From: Chalara sp. BL73
Lineage: Eukaryota; Ascomycota; Leotiomycetes; Helotiales
Length of the DNA stretch: 64,000 bases
Direction: 5' to 3'
Assembly (NCBI GenBank): GCA_918026815.1
Contig: CAKJVC010000010.1
Span: 2,730,501-2,794,500, forward strand
Shown: positions 1 through 10,992 of the stretch, piece by piece
Position numbering within the stretch: position 1 is the stretch's first letter
Layout: each line of letters opens with the position of its first letter
Notes under the pieces: model-generated
What the model saw: only the letters and a program-made list of their open reading frames with translations
Told to the model about the DNA's origin: nothing
Database searches by the model: none
Program-made: the position numbers and the translations under genes

Positions 1-271
1 AAAACACTAACAATTCTGAATACTTGTTGACGTATAATCCTAGCAATTATGCTACTTGATTCACTACGAATCGTTCGACAACATTATACGGTAAATATTT
101 TGGATCTGATATTATTACTATTATGCACTCTCCCTTTCTCTAGAGTGTAAATTCGGTCAAGATATGGCGGCAAGGCTAATGATGCTAGCGAAGTCTATAT
201 TAGTATAGAGTAGATTTTGAATTTACCTTATGAGCAGGTCTTACAGTTCCAATGACTAGATTTTCAGCTAT

Positions 272-508
272 TCAAACACCTCGGCTCTGGCATATTTCGA
301 TGTTTACAACCTCCTTCGGTCCGAGTGAGGCTTTAGTCGTAGGTCTGGCCATCCAACCCGGCAAAGTATTGTCGTCCCACGTGCCAGGGTACTCCAGAGT
401 ATTCTTACTAGTATCTCCGCACTTCCAAGATAATAGTAAATGCGGAACCGGTGCCCTGGAGCTGGGAGGATGGCAATGGTCTTTCGGACAACGCCGATTG
501 GGGAACAA
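272..508 (-). pseudogene. possible Nudix/thiamine pyrophosphokinase-like relic
   Basis: One reverse frame contains SKNTLEYPGTWDDNT followed by TKASLGPKEVV. This resembles the 'RRSK..YPG.LDNTVAGG' and 'EEASL' stretches of the Nudix-type proteins related to fungal thiamine pyrophosphokinase. The segment between the two motifs is too short, no start or upstream domain is visible, and the other reverse frame is also open. It could be a degraded fragment with an internal deletion, or a chance match. The rest of 1-637 shows nothing I can support apart from the promoter of the transporter. Confidence 0.22.
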
Positions 509-637
509 GTGTTGTAACTAAGCGGGCATCCAGGCATCTAGACCTCGATAGTATTTATATCAAATAACACATGCTGTGATCCTTTAAATTTGCAAACACA
601 AAGACCTTCTCTTTTATGATCACGAAATTATACAGCC

Positions 638-2575
638 ATGGAAACATATAGTTGGTACAACGTTACGGTACGTGGAAGAAATCAGCCAGGGGTTGACTGT
701 CATTTGCACAGCAGTATACTAATTGAACACAGGTGGTGTGTTTTGCGGCGTTTGGCTCTCTCTTCACTGGATACTCTCTTGCAGTTTTTGGATTCACCAT
801 AGGCCAGCCGACCTTCTATTCCTCTCTCAAGCTAGAACAAAACCCTGCGGTCCTTGGTTACAGCTACACCAACGATATCATCGGGGCTGCTAATGGTATC
901 TTTTTCGGCACTGGTTTCCTCGGCTGCTTCTTTGCAGGCTGGAGTGGAAACCGCTTTGGAAGGGTATATGGTTTTCGTATTGCTGCCATAACTGGAATCA
1001 TCGGAGGTATACTTCAGTGTGCATCCCAGTCACCCGCAATGGTTAGTTCTCGCTATATCTTACATCCTTAATGCTGCCACGTTGACACGATCAAAAATAG
1101 TTCCTAGTTGCAAGGGCTGTAGCCGGCCTGGCGGCAGGCCATACCATGGCCGCTATGCCCACTTACTTCACCGAAGTGTCGCCCCCTCATTCTCGAGGAC
1201 TAATCACTGGTGCGCACGGAGTCTTTATCAATATTGGATTTTGCCTTGCGGGATGGATAGGGTGTGTGTGCACTTACTGAGGCTCTTTGGCAAGCCATTC
1301 ACTAATTGCTATTCCCAAACTAGATTTGGGTGCTATTTTACCCCCGAGTCTGAATTTGCGTGGCGTTTCCCATTTGCAGGAGTAATTATATGGGCAATTT
1401 GCCTCCTTGCAGGATCCTTCTATGGTGCACTAGGTCTTAACGGCGATATATAAGCTTGGAATTCTGACTTTGTATAGTACCGGAAAGCCCGAGATTTTTG
1501 GTGCAGCATGATAACCATCAGAAAGCACTCGACATTCTCATTCGACTGCACCGTGACCCTACTGATTCGAATAACACCTTTGCTCACCAAGAACTACAAT
1601 TAATCGAAGAAAGATGGCGGGTGGAAAAGAAAATAGTCAACACTGACGGGAGATGGAGACTATTCACGAAGAAGACCAACCGTAAAAGGCTTGTGCTTGC
1701 ATGGATGGTGATGGTTGGGGGACAGAATATCGGGCCACTAGTAATCAACAACTACAATGTCTTGCTTTACGGCTCCCTTGGCCTGGGGCCTACCAAGTCA
1801 CTGCTTCTATCAGCTGTTTATAATACTGTGGGCTTGGTTATAGCCTGCATTGGGGGCTTAATTTCGGACCGTCTTGGTCGAAAGCAGTCTATGAGTAAGC
1901 CGTCGACTTTGCTCAAGTATGCCTTGTGTCGCTAACTGTGGACACAGTCATCGGCTATGTGCTGGTTACATGTTTTTTTGCGACCCTAACTGGAATGATT
2001 GCAAAATACAATATCACACCATCAAAAGGTTGGGCCACTGCTGCTACAACTATGATCTATCTCTATGTTGTTTGGTAAGATTATTCAAAATCAAATCAAT
2101 GTACAAATTGGCGCGTGCTAACACAATATCTTCAGCTACAATTCATTCATCGACTTAAATCAATTCACCATTGCGACAGAAATATTTCCAACCCACGTTA
2201 GAAACCAAGCATCAGCCATTGCCATCAGCGGCCTTTTCATGGCCGACCTCCTTTGGCTAAATCTCCTTCCCACTGCCACGGCCACCATCGGGTGGAAGTA
2301 CTATTTGATCTTTGTCTCTTTGGCCGTCGTGCACACAATTTACTTGTTTTTCTATCTTCCAGAGGTATGTGTAATTTTTATCGAGGCGGGCAGTGAAAAA
2401 AAACTAAAATCATGTATAGACAGCTGGTTGGCACCTTGAAGAGATGGATCTTGCGATGTCTGGTGGTGGTGATCCACCTGAAGGCTCAAAATTTGGTGTA
2501 AACGGGAACGATGAAGTTTATTTGGATCAAATCGAGACTGTTCATAACGATATCAGCGTTGGAAAGAAGGGTTAA
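638..2575 (+). CDS. MFS sugar-type transporter (multi-exon)
   Basis: A plasma-membrane major facilitator superfamily transporter of the fungal sugar/lactose-permease type. The start ATG at 638 gives a ten-codon first exon ending at a GTACGT donor (668). Exon 2 begins at 733. Further introns lie at about 1041-1107, 1262-1331, 1425-1477, 1891-1948, 2071-2134 and 2366-2420. Removing them restores one frame through the family motifs: GNRFGRVYG after TM2-3, AVAGLAAGHTMAAMPTY, PESPRFL before the central loop, DRLGRKQSM, and a PET-AGWHLEEMD ending that corresponds to the usual 'PETKGKTLEEMD'. The stop is TAA at 2573. Length is about 500 residues, normal for the family. Loss of the canonical GKT after PET is a small oddity. 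Substrate cannot be read from sequence. It lies next to a hydrolase and a Baeyer-Villiger monooxygenase, so import of a substrate for them is plausible. Confidence 0.88.
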
Positions 2576-3031
2576 AGCTACCTGGAGTTCAATACCAGCG
2601 ATGAGCTGCTCATTCGGGAAGTCCGCCCCATGATTCTCGTTTAATCCTCCATATTTTTTCTGAATAGTCATCTCAGCAAAATACACTTTATTTAAATTTT
2701 TTAAATTTGAAAGACATTATTATCATATTAGTGAAATAGATTGTGACCAGATCTACTCAGAAAAAGTTATACCTTAAGAATGTATGTGCGGAAGGCTACA
2801 TCTGCAGAATGTCGAATGGCCCATTTTGACATTCGGCATCGAAAATATTTACCAAACAATCAAGTATTTATTCAACGCCATACAAAGGTCCCAACGGGTC
2901 GTATAGTTCCGCTTTGCAGTTTGCATTTTACTCCCGATGACATGCTTACAGAATGCCACGTACGTCAACCAGTACTCTTCATCCAGACGCACCTGCTCCT
3001 CTTCGATTGTTATTAATATTCTAAACGGTAG
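2576..3031. other. intergenic gap between convergent transporter and hydrolase
   Basis: About 455 bp between two convergent stop codons. It contains an AT-rich stretch near 2690-2720. I see no gene, RNA or clear repeat here; it should hold the 3' UTRs and terminators of both neighbours. Confidence 0.6.
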
Positions 3032-4393
3032 CTAATTCCGAACCCTTTCTTCGAGCCAATCCACCATGGTCTGCAAATATTCAACCGAAAGGCTGAGCTG
3101 AGGATGCAAATAGAAAGCATGTGGCATTCCGGGATAGATCTTTAGCGTGGTTGCATTGCTAGAAGATAGTGTCAGTATGAAAGTGCACTTCGTCTGTCGG
3201 CTCTTACCCGCAAGCCTTTAATTCTTCTGCATATGCAATTCCTTCATCTCTTAGTGGATCCATTCCTGCAACTTGTACAACTACAGTGAATTAGTCTTCA
3301 ATGGATGGCCACTTGCAAGAAATATAACTAACGAGTAGGAGGAAGATCTCGCAGAGACCTTGCAAGAAGTGGACTTGCATAGACATCTCTCTCAGCATTT
3401 GGAAGGTATTGATGCCAGAACCAGCGCATTCTTGAAGCTCCAACGATTGGCGACTCGCTATTCTGCTCATAACTTTCATATTCATACTTGTTTATCGGGA
3501 AATGAGCAGGATGGCAGGTAACTGGGATATTCAGAATCTGCCCAACAATACCAGGTACCCCTTCATCACGCGCCTTCTGGGCCAATACAGCACACTGATA
3601 CTGTTAGCAAGAGTATGCAAGAAGTGATGTGTCAATCATGCGAGTTGCATTCTCCAGTCCTTACAATGTTTGCGCCAGCGCTGCCCCCACCAACCACAAC
3701 GCGGTTGGGATCGATGCCTAAGTCGTTCGCGTTGCTTCTGCACTAGTAAGGTGTTACTTTGGAATTATTTTCCCCAACTGACGGAATGTATATACCAACC
3801 CAGAGAAATGCGTCCCAGCAGTCATTTACTGGGGTTGGGTAGGGAAACTCGGGCGCCCTTTCATGTTGTCAGAAACCTCAGCACATCTCTGTCGATCGGG
3901 ATGCCATGCAAGACCTTCGATAATCAACACTAACCACTACAGCTTTATTCTTCGCTGCTATGAGCCGATTTTGAGCTTCTTCGGTTTCAGGACTGCCAAG
4001 TACCCATCCTGCCACTATGTCAGTACTTTCGCAGCCTGTAAGCAATATGCGTAGTTAAGCAGTACCTCCTCCATGGACGTTGAAAAACAATAGGGCATTG
4101 GAGATTGGATTTAGGGGTTTGTAGATGCAGATTCCAACCATTGCTCCGTTATTTGTAGGAATCTCATCTTCAGTGATGTTAATATCGATGTTAGGTCGAG
4201 GGGTGGCTTCTGGAAGGGGGGGTGGCCGATAGCCTAGGGCCCGAAATTCATGTATTGGCAGCTTGAAGGCTCTCTCAGCTATGATATCTGCCTCTTTCTG
4301 TTTGTCGGCCACCGAGGACCAGACGGGGTGAACCTGAGAAAGGTGGGCGTGTTGACGGCGTGCGAAGTTTGAGGTAATGGTTGAACTCATCAT
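3032..4393 (-). CDS. alpha/beta-hydrolase, HSL/Abhydrolase_3 type esterase
   Basis: A serine esterase/lipase of the hormone-sensitive-lipase-like alpha/beta-hydrolase family. From the ATG at 4393 the protein reads an N-terminal cap region, then FFNVHGGG (oxyanion hole), SVDYR, the nucleophile elbow GGGSAGANI (about 3670-3710), the acid motif GMDPLRDEG (about 3255-3275) and the histidine motif GMPHAFY (about 3120). All three catalytic residues are therefore present. Four or five short introns are needed: near 4050, 3930-3760, 3660-3600, 3340-3290 and 3205-3160 (approximate). The C-terminus is WLEERVRN with the stop at 3032-3034. Predicted length is about 340-360 residues, usual for the family. 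It is transcribed divergently from the Baeyer-Villiger monooxygenase, and a natural role would be hydrolysis of the ester or lactone that enzyme makes. That pairing is inference. No signal peptide is evident, so it is probably intracellular. Confidence 0.87.
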
Positions 4394-5086
4394 TATAGGA
4401 CTTTGCTCTGTCTATGCCCAAAGTGGCCCGTACTGCCAGAAACCATGTTCGTATTTTTATTTTTCTAGATCTCTGCATCATCAACTGTGTGCAGAAATAT
4501 ATGGAACAATTCCAAGCCTGTGATCCGAACCAGGTCCTGCAGTGCAGCTCCATCACGCTACATCGGACTTCTCCATGTTTTGGGTGGCAAGAACAAAGTA
4601 TCCAACGGCCGTAATTAGCCTACAATCGCAAATCCTTTGCGTGAGCCCGAGGCTGAGACTCTTCCGGATACTGAGTGGAAACCTGTCCTAGGTTTCACAT
4701 TGAGATCACCACACTTTGATATCACAATTCAAGAACCCATAAAATGTATTGTCTCCCTTAACCCGAATCAGACCCCAATATGATGGCTCGAGAATCAGTC
4801 ATATATTCAGACTTTGGTTTTGACGTCTATTTCCTAAGAAGCGCGATAGGTTGTCGTCGCGGATTCTTCACTGCTGTCGGCGACGCCCGAAAATCCGTCG
4901 CTCGAGTTGCTTTATCCGGCCGGAGGCCGGACACGCATATCGTGCAATGCGGCATTCCCGCTAGCTATCATTCTGATCGAACCATGGGAGATAGTCGTTC
5001 GATTAAATTGATGATGTCGCACTATATATTATCGTCAAATTGTTGATTTGGGTGAAGGCACCAGTTGCGCTGAGACCTGTCAAGTG
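4394..5086. promoter_or_regulatory. shared divergent promoter of hydrolase and BVMO
   Basis: A 693-bp region between the two divergent start codons, so both genes are probably controlled from here. It holds the CGG-type inverted repeat listed separately at 4915-4931, additional CGG/CCG triplets around 4875-4900, and a TATA-like run (CTATATATTA, about 5025-5035) some 55 bp upstream of the monooxygenase ATG. No convincing coding frame is present. Confidence 0.6.
4915..4931. promoter_or_regulatory. perfect inverted repeat, candidate Zn2Cys6 operator
   Basis: TCCGGCC-GGA-GGCCGGA: two perfectly complementary 7-bp arms with a 3-bp spacer, rich in CGG/CCG triplets, which are the half-sites of Zn2Cys6 binuclear cluster regulators. 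It sits inside the shared divergent promoter, about 520 bp from the hydrolase ATG and about 155 bp from the BVMO ATG. A Zn2Cys6 gene lies 3.7 kb downstream (8644). Binding by that protein is inference. Confidence 0.5.
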
Positions 5087-6804
5087 ATGTCTTCACCTAA
5101 GCTCATCATCAACGGCGAAAATAATGTCAAAGAGCTCGATGTTCTGATCATCGGCGCAGGCTTCGGTGGATGCTATAGTCTCTACAAGTTTCGTCAGCTT
5201 GGACTCAATATTCATCTTTTCGAAGCAGGTTCTTATCTTGGAGGAGTCTGGCATTGGAATACTTACCCTGGCGCTCGCGTCGACTCGGAAATCCCGTACT
5301 ATCAATTCTCAATCCCTGCAGTCTGGCGGAAATGGAATTGGACAGAGAGATTCCCTAGCGGAAATGAATTGAAGTCGTACTTCAAGCACGTGGATGAGAC
5401 TTTGGACCTATCCAAAGATATAACATATGGCGCCAATGTCATCGATGCGAGATATGACGAGTTGACTATGAAATGGACCGTGGCGACGGAGAATGGTCAC
5501 AGAGCGGTATGCAAATACTTGATTTGCGCCACTGGAAGCTCATTCAAGCCTCATTATCCCGATTTCAGAAACTTGCATGCCTTTAAGGGACAGCTCATTC
5601 ACTCAACTCGCTGGCCCGAGGCTGCAGATATGGAAAATCAACGTGTTGCCATCATTGGTTCAGGTGCCACAGCGATCCAATGTACACAAGAGATAGCCAA
5701 GCAAGCAAGCAATTTGACAGTCTATATACGTACAGCTAGCATCTCTTTGCCAATGTTTCAACGACCACTAAGTGAATTTGAACAACGCATCAACAAGTCC
5801 ACTTATCGAGGCATGTTTGAAAAATGCCGCAATTCGAAATCCGGGCTTGGATACGATGCGCAATTAGGCTCTGTGTATGACTTGAATGACGAAGAACGGG
5901 AAGAGTTTTGGGATGAACTGTGGAACCGTGGTGGGTTCAATTTCAATCAAGCAAATTATCGAGACTTCTTGGTTGACCAGGAAGCGGGCAAGCTCATGTA
6001 TGAGTTCTGGGCGAAAAAAACACGCCCCAGGATCAAGAATCCTGCCAAGTCGGCGTTTCTCGTCCCTCAGGAGGCACCATTTGCGTTTGGGACGAAAAGG
6101 AGCAGTCTGGAGCAAGACTACTACGAGTGTGTTGATCAAGACAATGTTGATATCGTCGACCTCAAAGTCAATCCAATTGAAGAATTCACGGCGAAAGGGA
6201 TTACTTGCCGGGATGGGGTGGAGCTCGAATTTGATACTGTCGTAATGGCGACAGGGTTCGACGCAATGACAGGCAGCTTGACAAATATGAACATTCATGG
6301 TAAGGATGGGTTGACATTCCGGGAACGATGGAAGGATGGTGTGTTCACTCACTTGGGCCTTTGCAGCAGCGGCTGTCCGAACCTTTTCATGATTTATGGA
6401 CCGCAAGGCAAGTTTCTCCTGGAACAACGTTGAGCTTCTTGCTAACAGTCAATCCAGCACCCACAGCTTTCACGAACGGGCCAGTATTTATCGAGAATCA
6501 AGTTGACATAGTTGTTGATTTGATCAAGAAACTTGAGAAGGAAGGGATCAAATCGATTGAAGCACAGCGAAGTGCCGAGGCGCGATGGAAACAAGCAATC
6601 CAGGAAGCCAACGATCAAACACTGATGCCACTGACGGACTCTTGGTACATGGGAGCGAATATACCAGGTAAAAAGCGAGAGCAGCTGAACTACTTAGGTG
6701 GCATTGCACAATACGAGCGCGAATGTCGTGAGACAGCTTTGACAACCTTGGAGGGATTTACCGTTGTCTATGATACCGATAAGCCGCTTAAAAATAGCGA
6801 ATGA
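5087..6804 (+). CDS. FAD-dependent Baeyer-Villiger monooxygenase
   Basis: A class B flavin monooxygenase that uses NADPH and O2 to insert oxygen next to a ketone carbonyl, giving an ester or lactone. The ATG at 5087 is chosen because the upstream in-frame codons lack an ATG. Visible in order are the FAD Rossmann motif GAGFGG (about residue 25-30), WHWNTYPGARVDSE (active-site region typical of cyclohexanone/phenylacetone monooxygenases), the BVMO fingerprint FKGQLIHSTRWP (matches FxGxxxHxxxWP), the second nucleotide motif GSGATAIQ, and MATGFDAMTG. One intron (6408-6457, 50 bp) begins with GC rather than GT (GCAAGT...CAG). Splicing it joins YGPQ to APTAFTNGP, as in homologues. The total is about 555 residues, normal length. 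It is divergent from the esterase at 3032-4393. Substrate is unknown; secondary-metabolite tailoring is an alternative to catabolism. Confidence 0.93.
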
Positions 6805-7195
6805 AAAATTTTCAATGCCTCGGAATCTATAACAGGCAGCCTCTAGAGGTAGGTATCCGTGGAGAAGCCCCTAGTAAATGGAGATTCTCATACTTACCAT
6901 ATTAAATTTCTGTTGATTGTTAGCCTCTAAGCGAGTCTACTCTGCTTGATGGAGCAAACAGTGAAATCTAATCACCCCCGTCCAAACTTTGGTAGTCCTT
7001 ACCTTCTTATCTATTCCTATATCTTCCTTCTTATAGTTTTATTTGTTAGAGTTACCTAGGTAGGTATATTTTATTCATTAGCCCAAGCGCGTAGTAGCTA
7101 ATACTTTTACAACAGACCTGGATTATTTCTGAAGGGCGATCCTACTAGCAGGCTAGAGTTTTGATTGAAATAAATGATACAGTACTTTTTGGAAC
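6805..7195. other. intergenic, no gene seen
   Basis: AT-rich DNA downstream of the monooxygenase. No coding frame with family similarity was seen. Confidence 0.5.
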
Positions 7196-7500
7196 TCATC
7201 TACTGCAATTTGCTATTTGTGCCCAGCAGAGTTTTGCTTTCTCAATAACTGCCGCAGCATTCTCCCTTGCTCGCGCCTCTTCTATCCCGTCATCCACTCC
7301 CTCCGGTGGCAAGTCTAAATCAGCGAAGCATAGCATTCCCACATCACAGTCTTCTCGTCGAATTCGTCCTGTGGACCAAGCTCCCGGTGCTTGACGCTGT
7401 GCTTCTACGGCCAGAACTCTGTCACGGATAAAAGTGCTCCACCATATCCTTCGCTCGCATCTCCTTTTGCCACTTGATACTTGGACTTGTGGTAGAGAAG
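7196..7500 (-). pseudogene. fungal_trans domain fragment (regulator relic)
   Basis: One reverse frame reads RRIWWSTFIRDRVLAVEAQR, then REDCDVGMLCFADLDLP and ENAAAVIEKAKLC. These are the recognisable middle of the 'fungal-specific transcription factor domain' found in Zn2Cys6 regulators (usual pattern RRRIWWxxFxRDRxLAL...DxDVPMLxxxDF). No zinc cluster, N-terminal half or C-terminal half can be found in any frame on either side. It is therefore an isolated, decayed piece of about 95 codons, left from a deleted or rearranged regulator gene between the monooxygenase and the current regulator at 8644. Confidence 0.65.
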
Positions 7501-7569
7501 GGGGTTGGCGGTTGAAGCCCACCGAGAAGGAGATCGAAATTGCCATTCCCAGCTGTAAAATTGCGTACA

Positions 7570-7631
7570 GTAAGCTTTACAGGCTATAAAATCACGTATT
7601 GTAAGCTTTACAGGCTGTCGGATCACGTATT
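7570..7631. repeat. 31-bp imperfect tandem duplication
   Basis: Two adjacent 31-bp copies (7570-7600 and 7601-7631) share GTAAGCTTTACAGGCT at the start and ATCACGTATT at the end. They differ at about four central bases. Each copy contains a near-palindrome around AAGCTT. It lies just upstream (in the reverse sense) of the regulator relic. Confidence 0.75.
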
Positions 7632-8643
7632 ACGCAATCAAGACACGCTGTTTTATGAACCGCGAAGTTCGCTACATAAATCAGCCACAACACAATCAAG
7701 AATAGCTTTTTTTCATAGAATACGGAATAGCTTAATAGAAAGCCCTTAATTAAAGTAATCAAAATTGTCAACATTTCAAAAAATCGTATTAGTAGTTCAA
7801 GAGCTTTAGATCAAAACAACCGATTTTTTCAATGTCAATTTTTTTGTTGGGGGTAAAACATGCTGTCAGGTAATGCCGGGACTTGATGGACAATTTTTTC
7901 GGAATTAAATTGAGCTAACCAAAACGCTTCAAATCGATTACACGTGACAGTGTCGTGTTTTCCGGGAGATTTTATTTTATACATAAAAGAGATAACAAAA
8001 ACATATAGTAAATGTTTACAGAATATTTCAGTTGGACCTGCCAAGAAATTTAATAAAATTAAAGTGCGAAATGCAGTTGGACCTCCACCTGACCTGCCGA
8101 CCTTGTCGTCAGCAGTGCCAACCTCATACAGATCATTTGTTTTATTAACTCATAGTGTAGTGTGATGTGGTGTACTAGCTTAAGACATCTCACCATCGCT
8201 CAGGAAGTATTGTAAATACGTGCTACTTCCCAGTTCGTTATATCACGATCTAGGGCTCGAATAATCGAAATCAATCACGTGCGTTCACGTGCATCTCCTA
8301 ACCCCAGTTTCCCCGCATGCCCTAGGTACTTGGGCTGTGGAGAGCCGTTGTTCCGTGGGAGGAAGTCTTTCTATCTCTTACAATCACACAATCTTCTCTC
8401 TGTAATTCTTTGTACAAATGTAGACCTTCTTACCAATACTGTACTAGAGGTAGAGGCATAGAAGTATACATTCCCAAGTCGATGTAGCCCACCCTCCCCT
8501 CCAAAAGTATGCACTCAGCTCTAAATGCGTACGTTACAGTAAGTATCTAGGTACTTGCACGCCGGGTCATCTCAGTCCAGTGTCAACCGTCTCACCACTG
8601 ACTCAACCTGCATAAAACCTCACTCTGCTCCATTCAGGCCACC
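7632..8643. other. intergenic, upstream of regulator
   Basis: AT-rich (7630-8060), then of more balanced composition. No gene is supported. The last 300 bp are presumably the promoter and 5' UTR of the Zn2Cys6 gene starting at 8644. Confidence 0.5.
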
Positions 8644-10992
8644 ATGCAGGCCTGCAATCGGTGCCATGCGCGCAAGACTCGATGCGATCGTCGCATACCA
8701 CAATGTAGCGCGTGTGAGAAAGCTGGGTGTGCCTGCCTTCACGTGGACAAGGTCAGGCAACGACAGCTTCCCCGGGGCCATGTAGACAGCATGGAAGCCG
8801 AAATACGCAAGTTGAACAACGAAAACCAGGCTCTAAGACGGGAATTAGCTGCCCTTCGCAGAGAGCCGAGGAGCGGTGAGGAGTGCAGGAGTGACAGCAA
8901 TGAAGGCGATAATAATAATGGAGAGATCAACCCCGCGTCTGTGTCTCAAGCGCCACCCCAGAACGCTCAAGGTGCTAGTCCGGATGTCGTACGTTCAACA
9001 GTTGTGAGATCATCAACAGAGGGTTCTATCTCAGCTGAGGTTGGCTATCTGACCTTGAAGGCCACGGGTGAGACGAGCTATCTTGGTTCCAGCAGCGGGG
9101 TTGGCCTGGCCAGTATTATCGATTCGGTTGTCAAGTCTCAGAGTGGCATCTTGCCCCCAGAAAACAATGAATCTCACACAAAGACTGTTACTTCTGCTGC
9201 TGTTGACGCTCCGCTTCCCCCGCCTTTGTCCGTCGCTATGCCAATTATCGAGGCATACTTCCAACATACTCATATCATGTTTCCGCTCCTGCACCGACCT
9301 GAATTTCTTCGCGCCGTTGACCAAATCTATGGTGAGGCCGGATATCGTGAAACCCATCCATACGAGTGTTTTGTCTTTGACATGGTTTTGGCAATCGGAA
9401 GTTCAAATGTCAACCGTTTTGAGGAGTCCACCGCTGGCACCGCCGCGCACTATGGTCGAGCGCAATCAAATCTGCAACACATCTTGGGTTTGAAGGGATT
9501 GCTGCCTTTGAAAGCTATCCTACTTCTGTCGCAACATGGCATTTTCAGTAACCTGCGCGACACCAGCCCAAGTATGTGGCACCTGGTTGGTATTGGTGTC
9601 AGGATGTGTTTTGAAATGGGCCTTCATCTAGAACCCAAAGCAGCATCCAGCAGTGGGCGCCTCGGGGCGCGGTATGTGACGATGGAGGAAGAGCTGAGAA
9701 GAAGATGCTTTTGGTGTTTGTACAACTTGGATAGGTAATGAGCTGCCTCCTCTTTGGCATATATCCCACAATAGTGACGTTGTTGGATAGGATTGTCAGT
9801 TTCACTCTTGGCCGGCCCGCGGGCATTCGAGATTCTGATATCGATGTATGTTTACCATCTCATTTAGACGACGATTTATTTGGGCCGGAGAATCCTATCC
9901 CGCACCCCTGCCAGACCAAGATACAGGCAGCTCACCCTTCTTGCATTTGATACGAATCAGACGTCTCTCTGGGGAGATCCATGCAACTTTCTACAGCGGT
10001 AAGCAAGATGCCCGAATCCCTCTGGAAGAGAAGCTTCTAGTTCGTCGCGAGATCCATGAGAAGCTCATCAGCTGGAAGGAGGACACTGAGCGTCTAGCTT
10101 TGGTCGAAGCACAGTCAAACCAGGCATCCTTCGTGTCTTGTTTTGTGACCCGCGAGTGGTACAGTGCAGTATTCAACAACGCAATTCTTCTACTGTACCG
10201 TCCATCGCCATACTTGCCACAGCCTAAAATTCTCACCGGGTTTGAGAATGAAGGCGGAGACCAGCTTTGCAGCTGCGAAAGCAACTATTGCCGCATATGC
10301 CAACCTTCACCAGAAACGAAGACTCAACTATTCCTGGATCACTCTTCATGGCGTTTTCATGGCTGGCCTCGCATATGTATATGGCGTAGGGCGATCTATT
10401 AAGGATGCAGGACAAACAATGCCGATTCCTGATTACCTGGACATTATCAATGACACACGCGCGTGCTCCAACGTGCTAGTTGCCATTGCGAGCGTTGGAA
10501 TGTCTCGCGTGGATCTAGCGAGCTTTTTAACAAACTGAGCAGTGCAGTCATCCGGGACGCTGTGAATGCAGCGACGAAGCGAGAGGCAAATTCAAACAAC
10601 ATCACTTCTTCACAAGTGCAGGTGAATTCTGGCAGGCGGAGCGTGGCGACAGTGGATGCACAGGGTGGTGGAAACCAACAACAGTTTAACATCACTAGCG
10701 ACATGGAAATGCTAAACAATATTCCACACTTAGTAGATCATGTCTCAGTAATTGACGAGTTCAGGCAATACGCCAGCGCATTCGAGACAGACTTTTCGTC
10801 AAGAAGCGCGCGCAGGAGCTGATCCGCAGCCGCGAAGCCACGACTTTCGACGAGGCCACGCAGCTCATCATTCAAGAGATAGCGAGGGATACGGCGCGGG
10901 AAACCGAGAAGAGCAATGGGACGAATGGGGTGAACGGCAGTGCGACGAACGCGAGTTTGGCGTTGCCAAAGGGAGTGGTGGAGGAGGGATGA
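8644..10992 (+). pseudogene. Zn2Cys6 / fungal_trans transcription factor with four frame breaks
   Basis: A nuclear DNA-binding regulator. The first residues form a complete zinc cluster (MQACNRCHARKTRC...CSACEKAGCAC, CX2CX6CX6CX2CX6C), followed by a coiled-coil-like stretch (EAEIRKLNNENQALRRELAAL, residues about 45-70). A fungal_trans domain follows with PLLHRPEF, RRRCFWCLYNLDR, GRPAGI and LLLYRPSP. Intron 1 is at 9735-9790. After it the conserved sequence can only be followed by changing frame four times: about 9899-9905 (short C run), 10235-10245 (TTT), 10493-10496 (AIA to ERWNVSRG) and 10793-10796 (T4 where T5 fits). None has splice signals. The last frame ends at TGA 10990-10992. Each break is a single base, so either the gene is decaying or the sequence has errors. 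If functional, it is the best candidate regulator of the BVMO cluster. Confidence 0.75.

Noticed and set aside
252..521. Open frame on the plus strand before the transporter
   Set aside because: No domain, and both reverse frames over the same stretch are also open. Only a weak Nudix-like match on the reverse strand was kept, at low confidence.
5864..6427. A 187-codon reverse frame inside the monooxygenase
   Set aside because: Antisense shadow of a gene with all BVMO motifs on the plus strand.
9846..9914. A GTATGT...CCAG intron in the regulator as explanation of the frame change near 9900
   Set aside because: The donor is good, but splicing leads into a frame with a stop within 12 codons and removes well-conserved residues (LPSHLDDD). 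No nearby AG gives the right phase.
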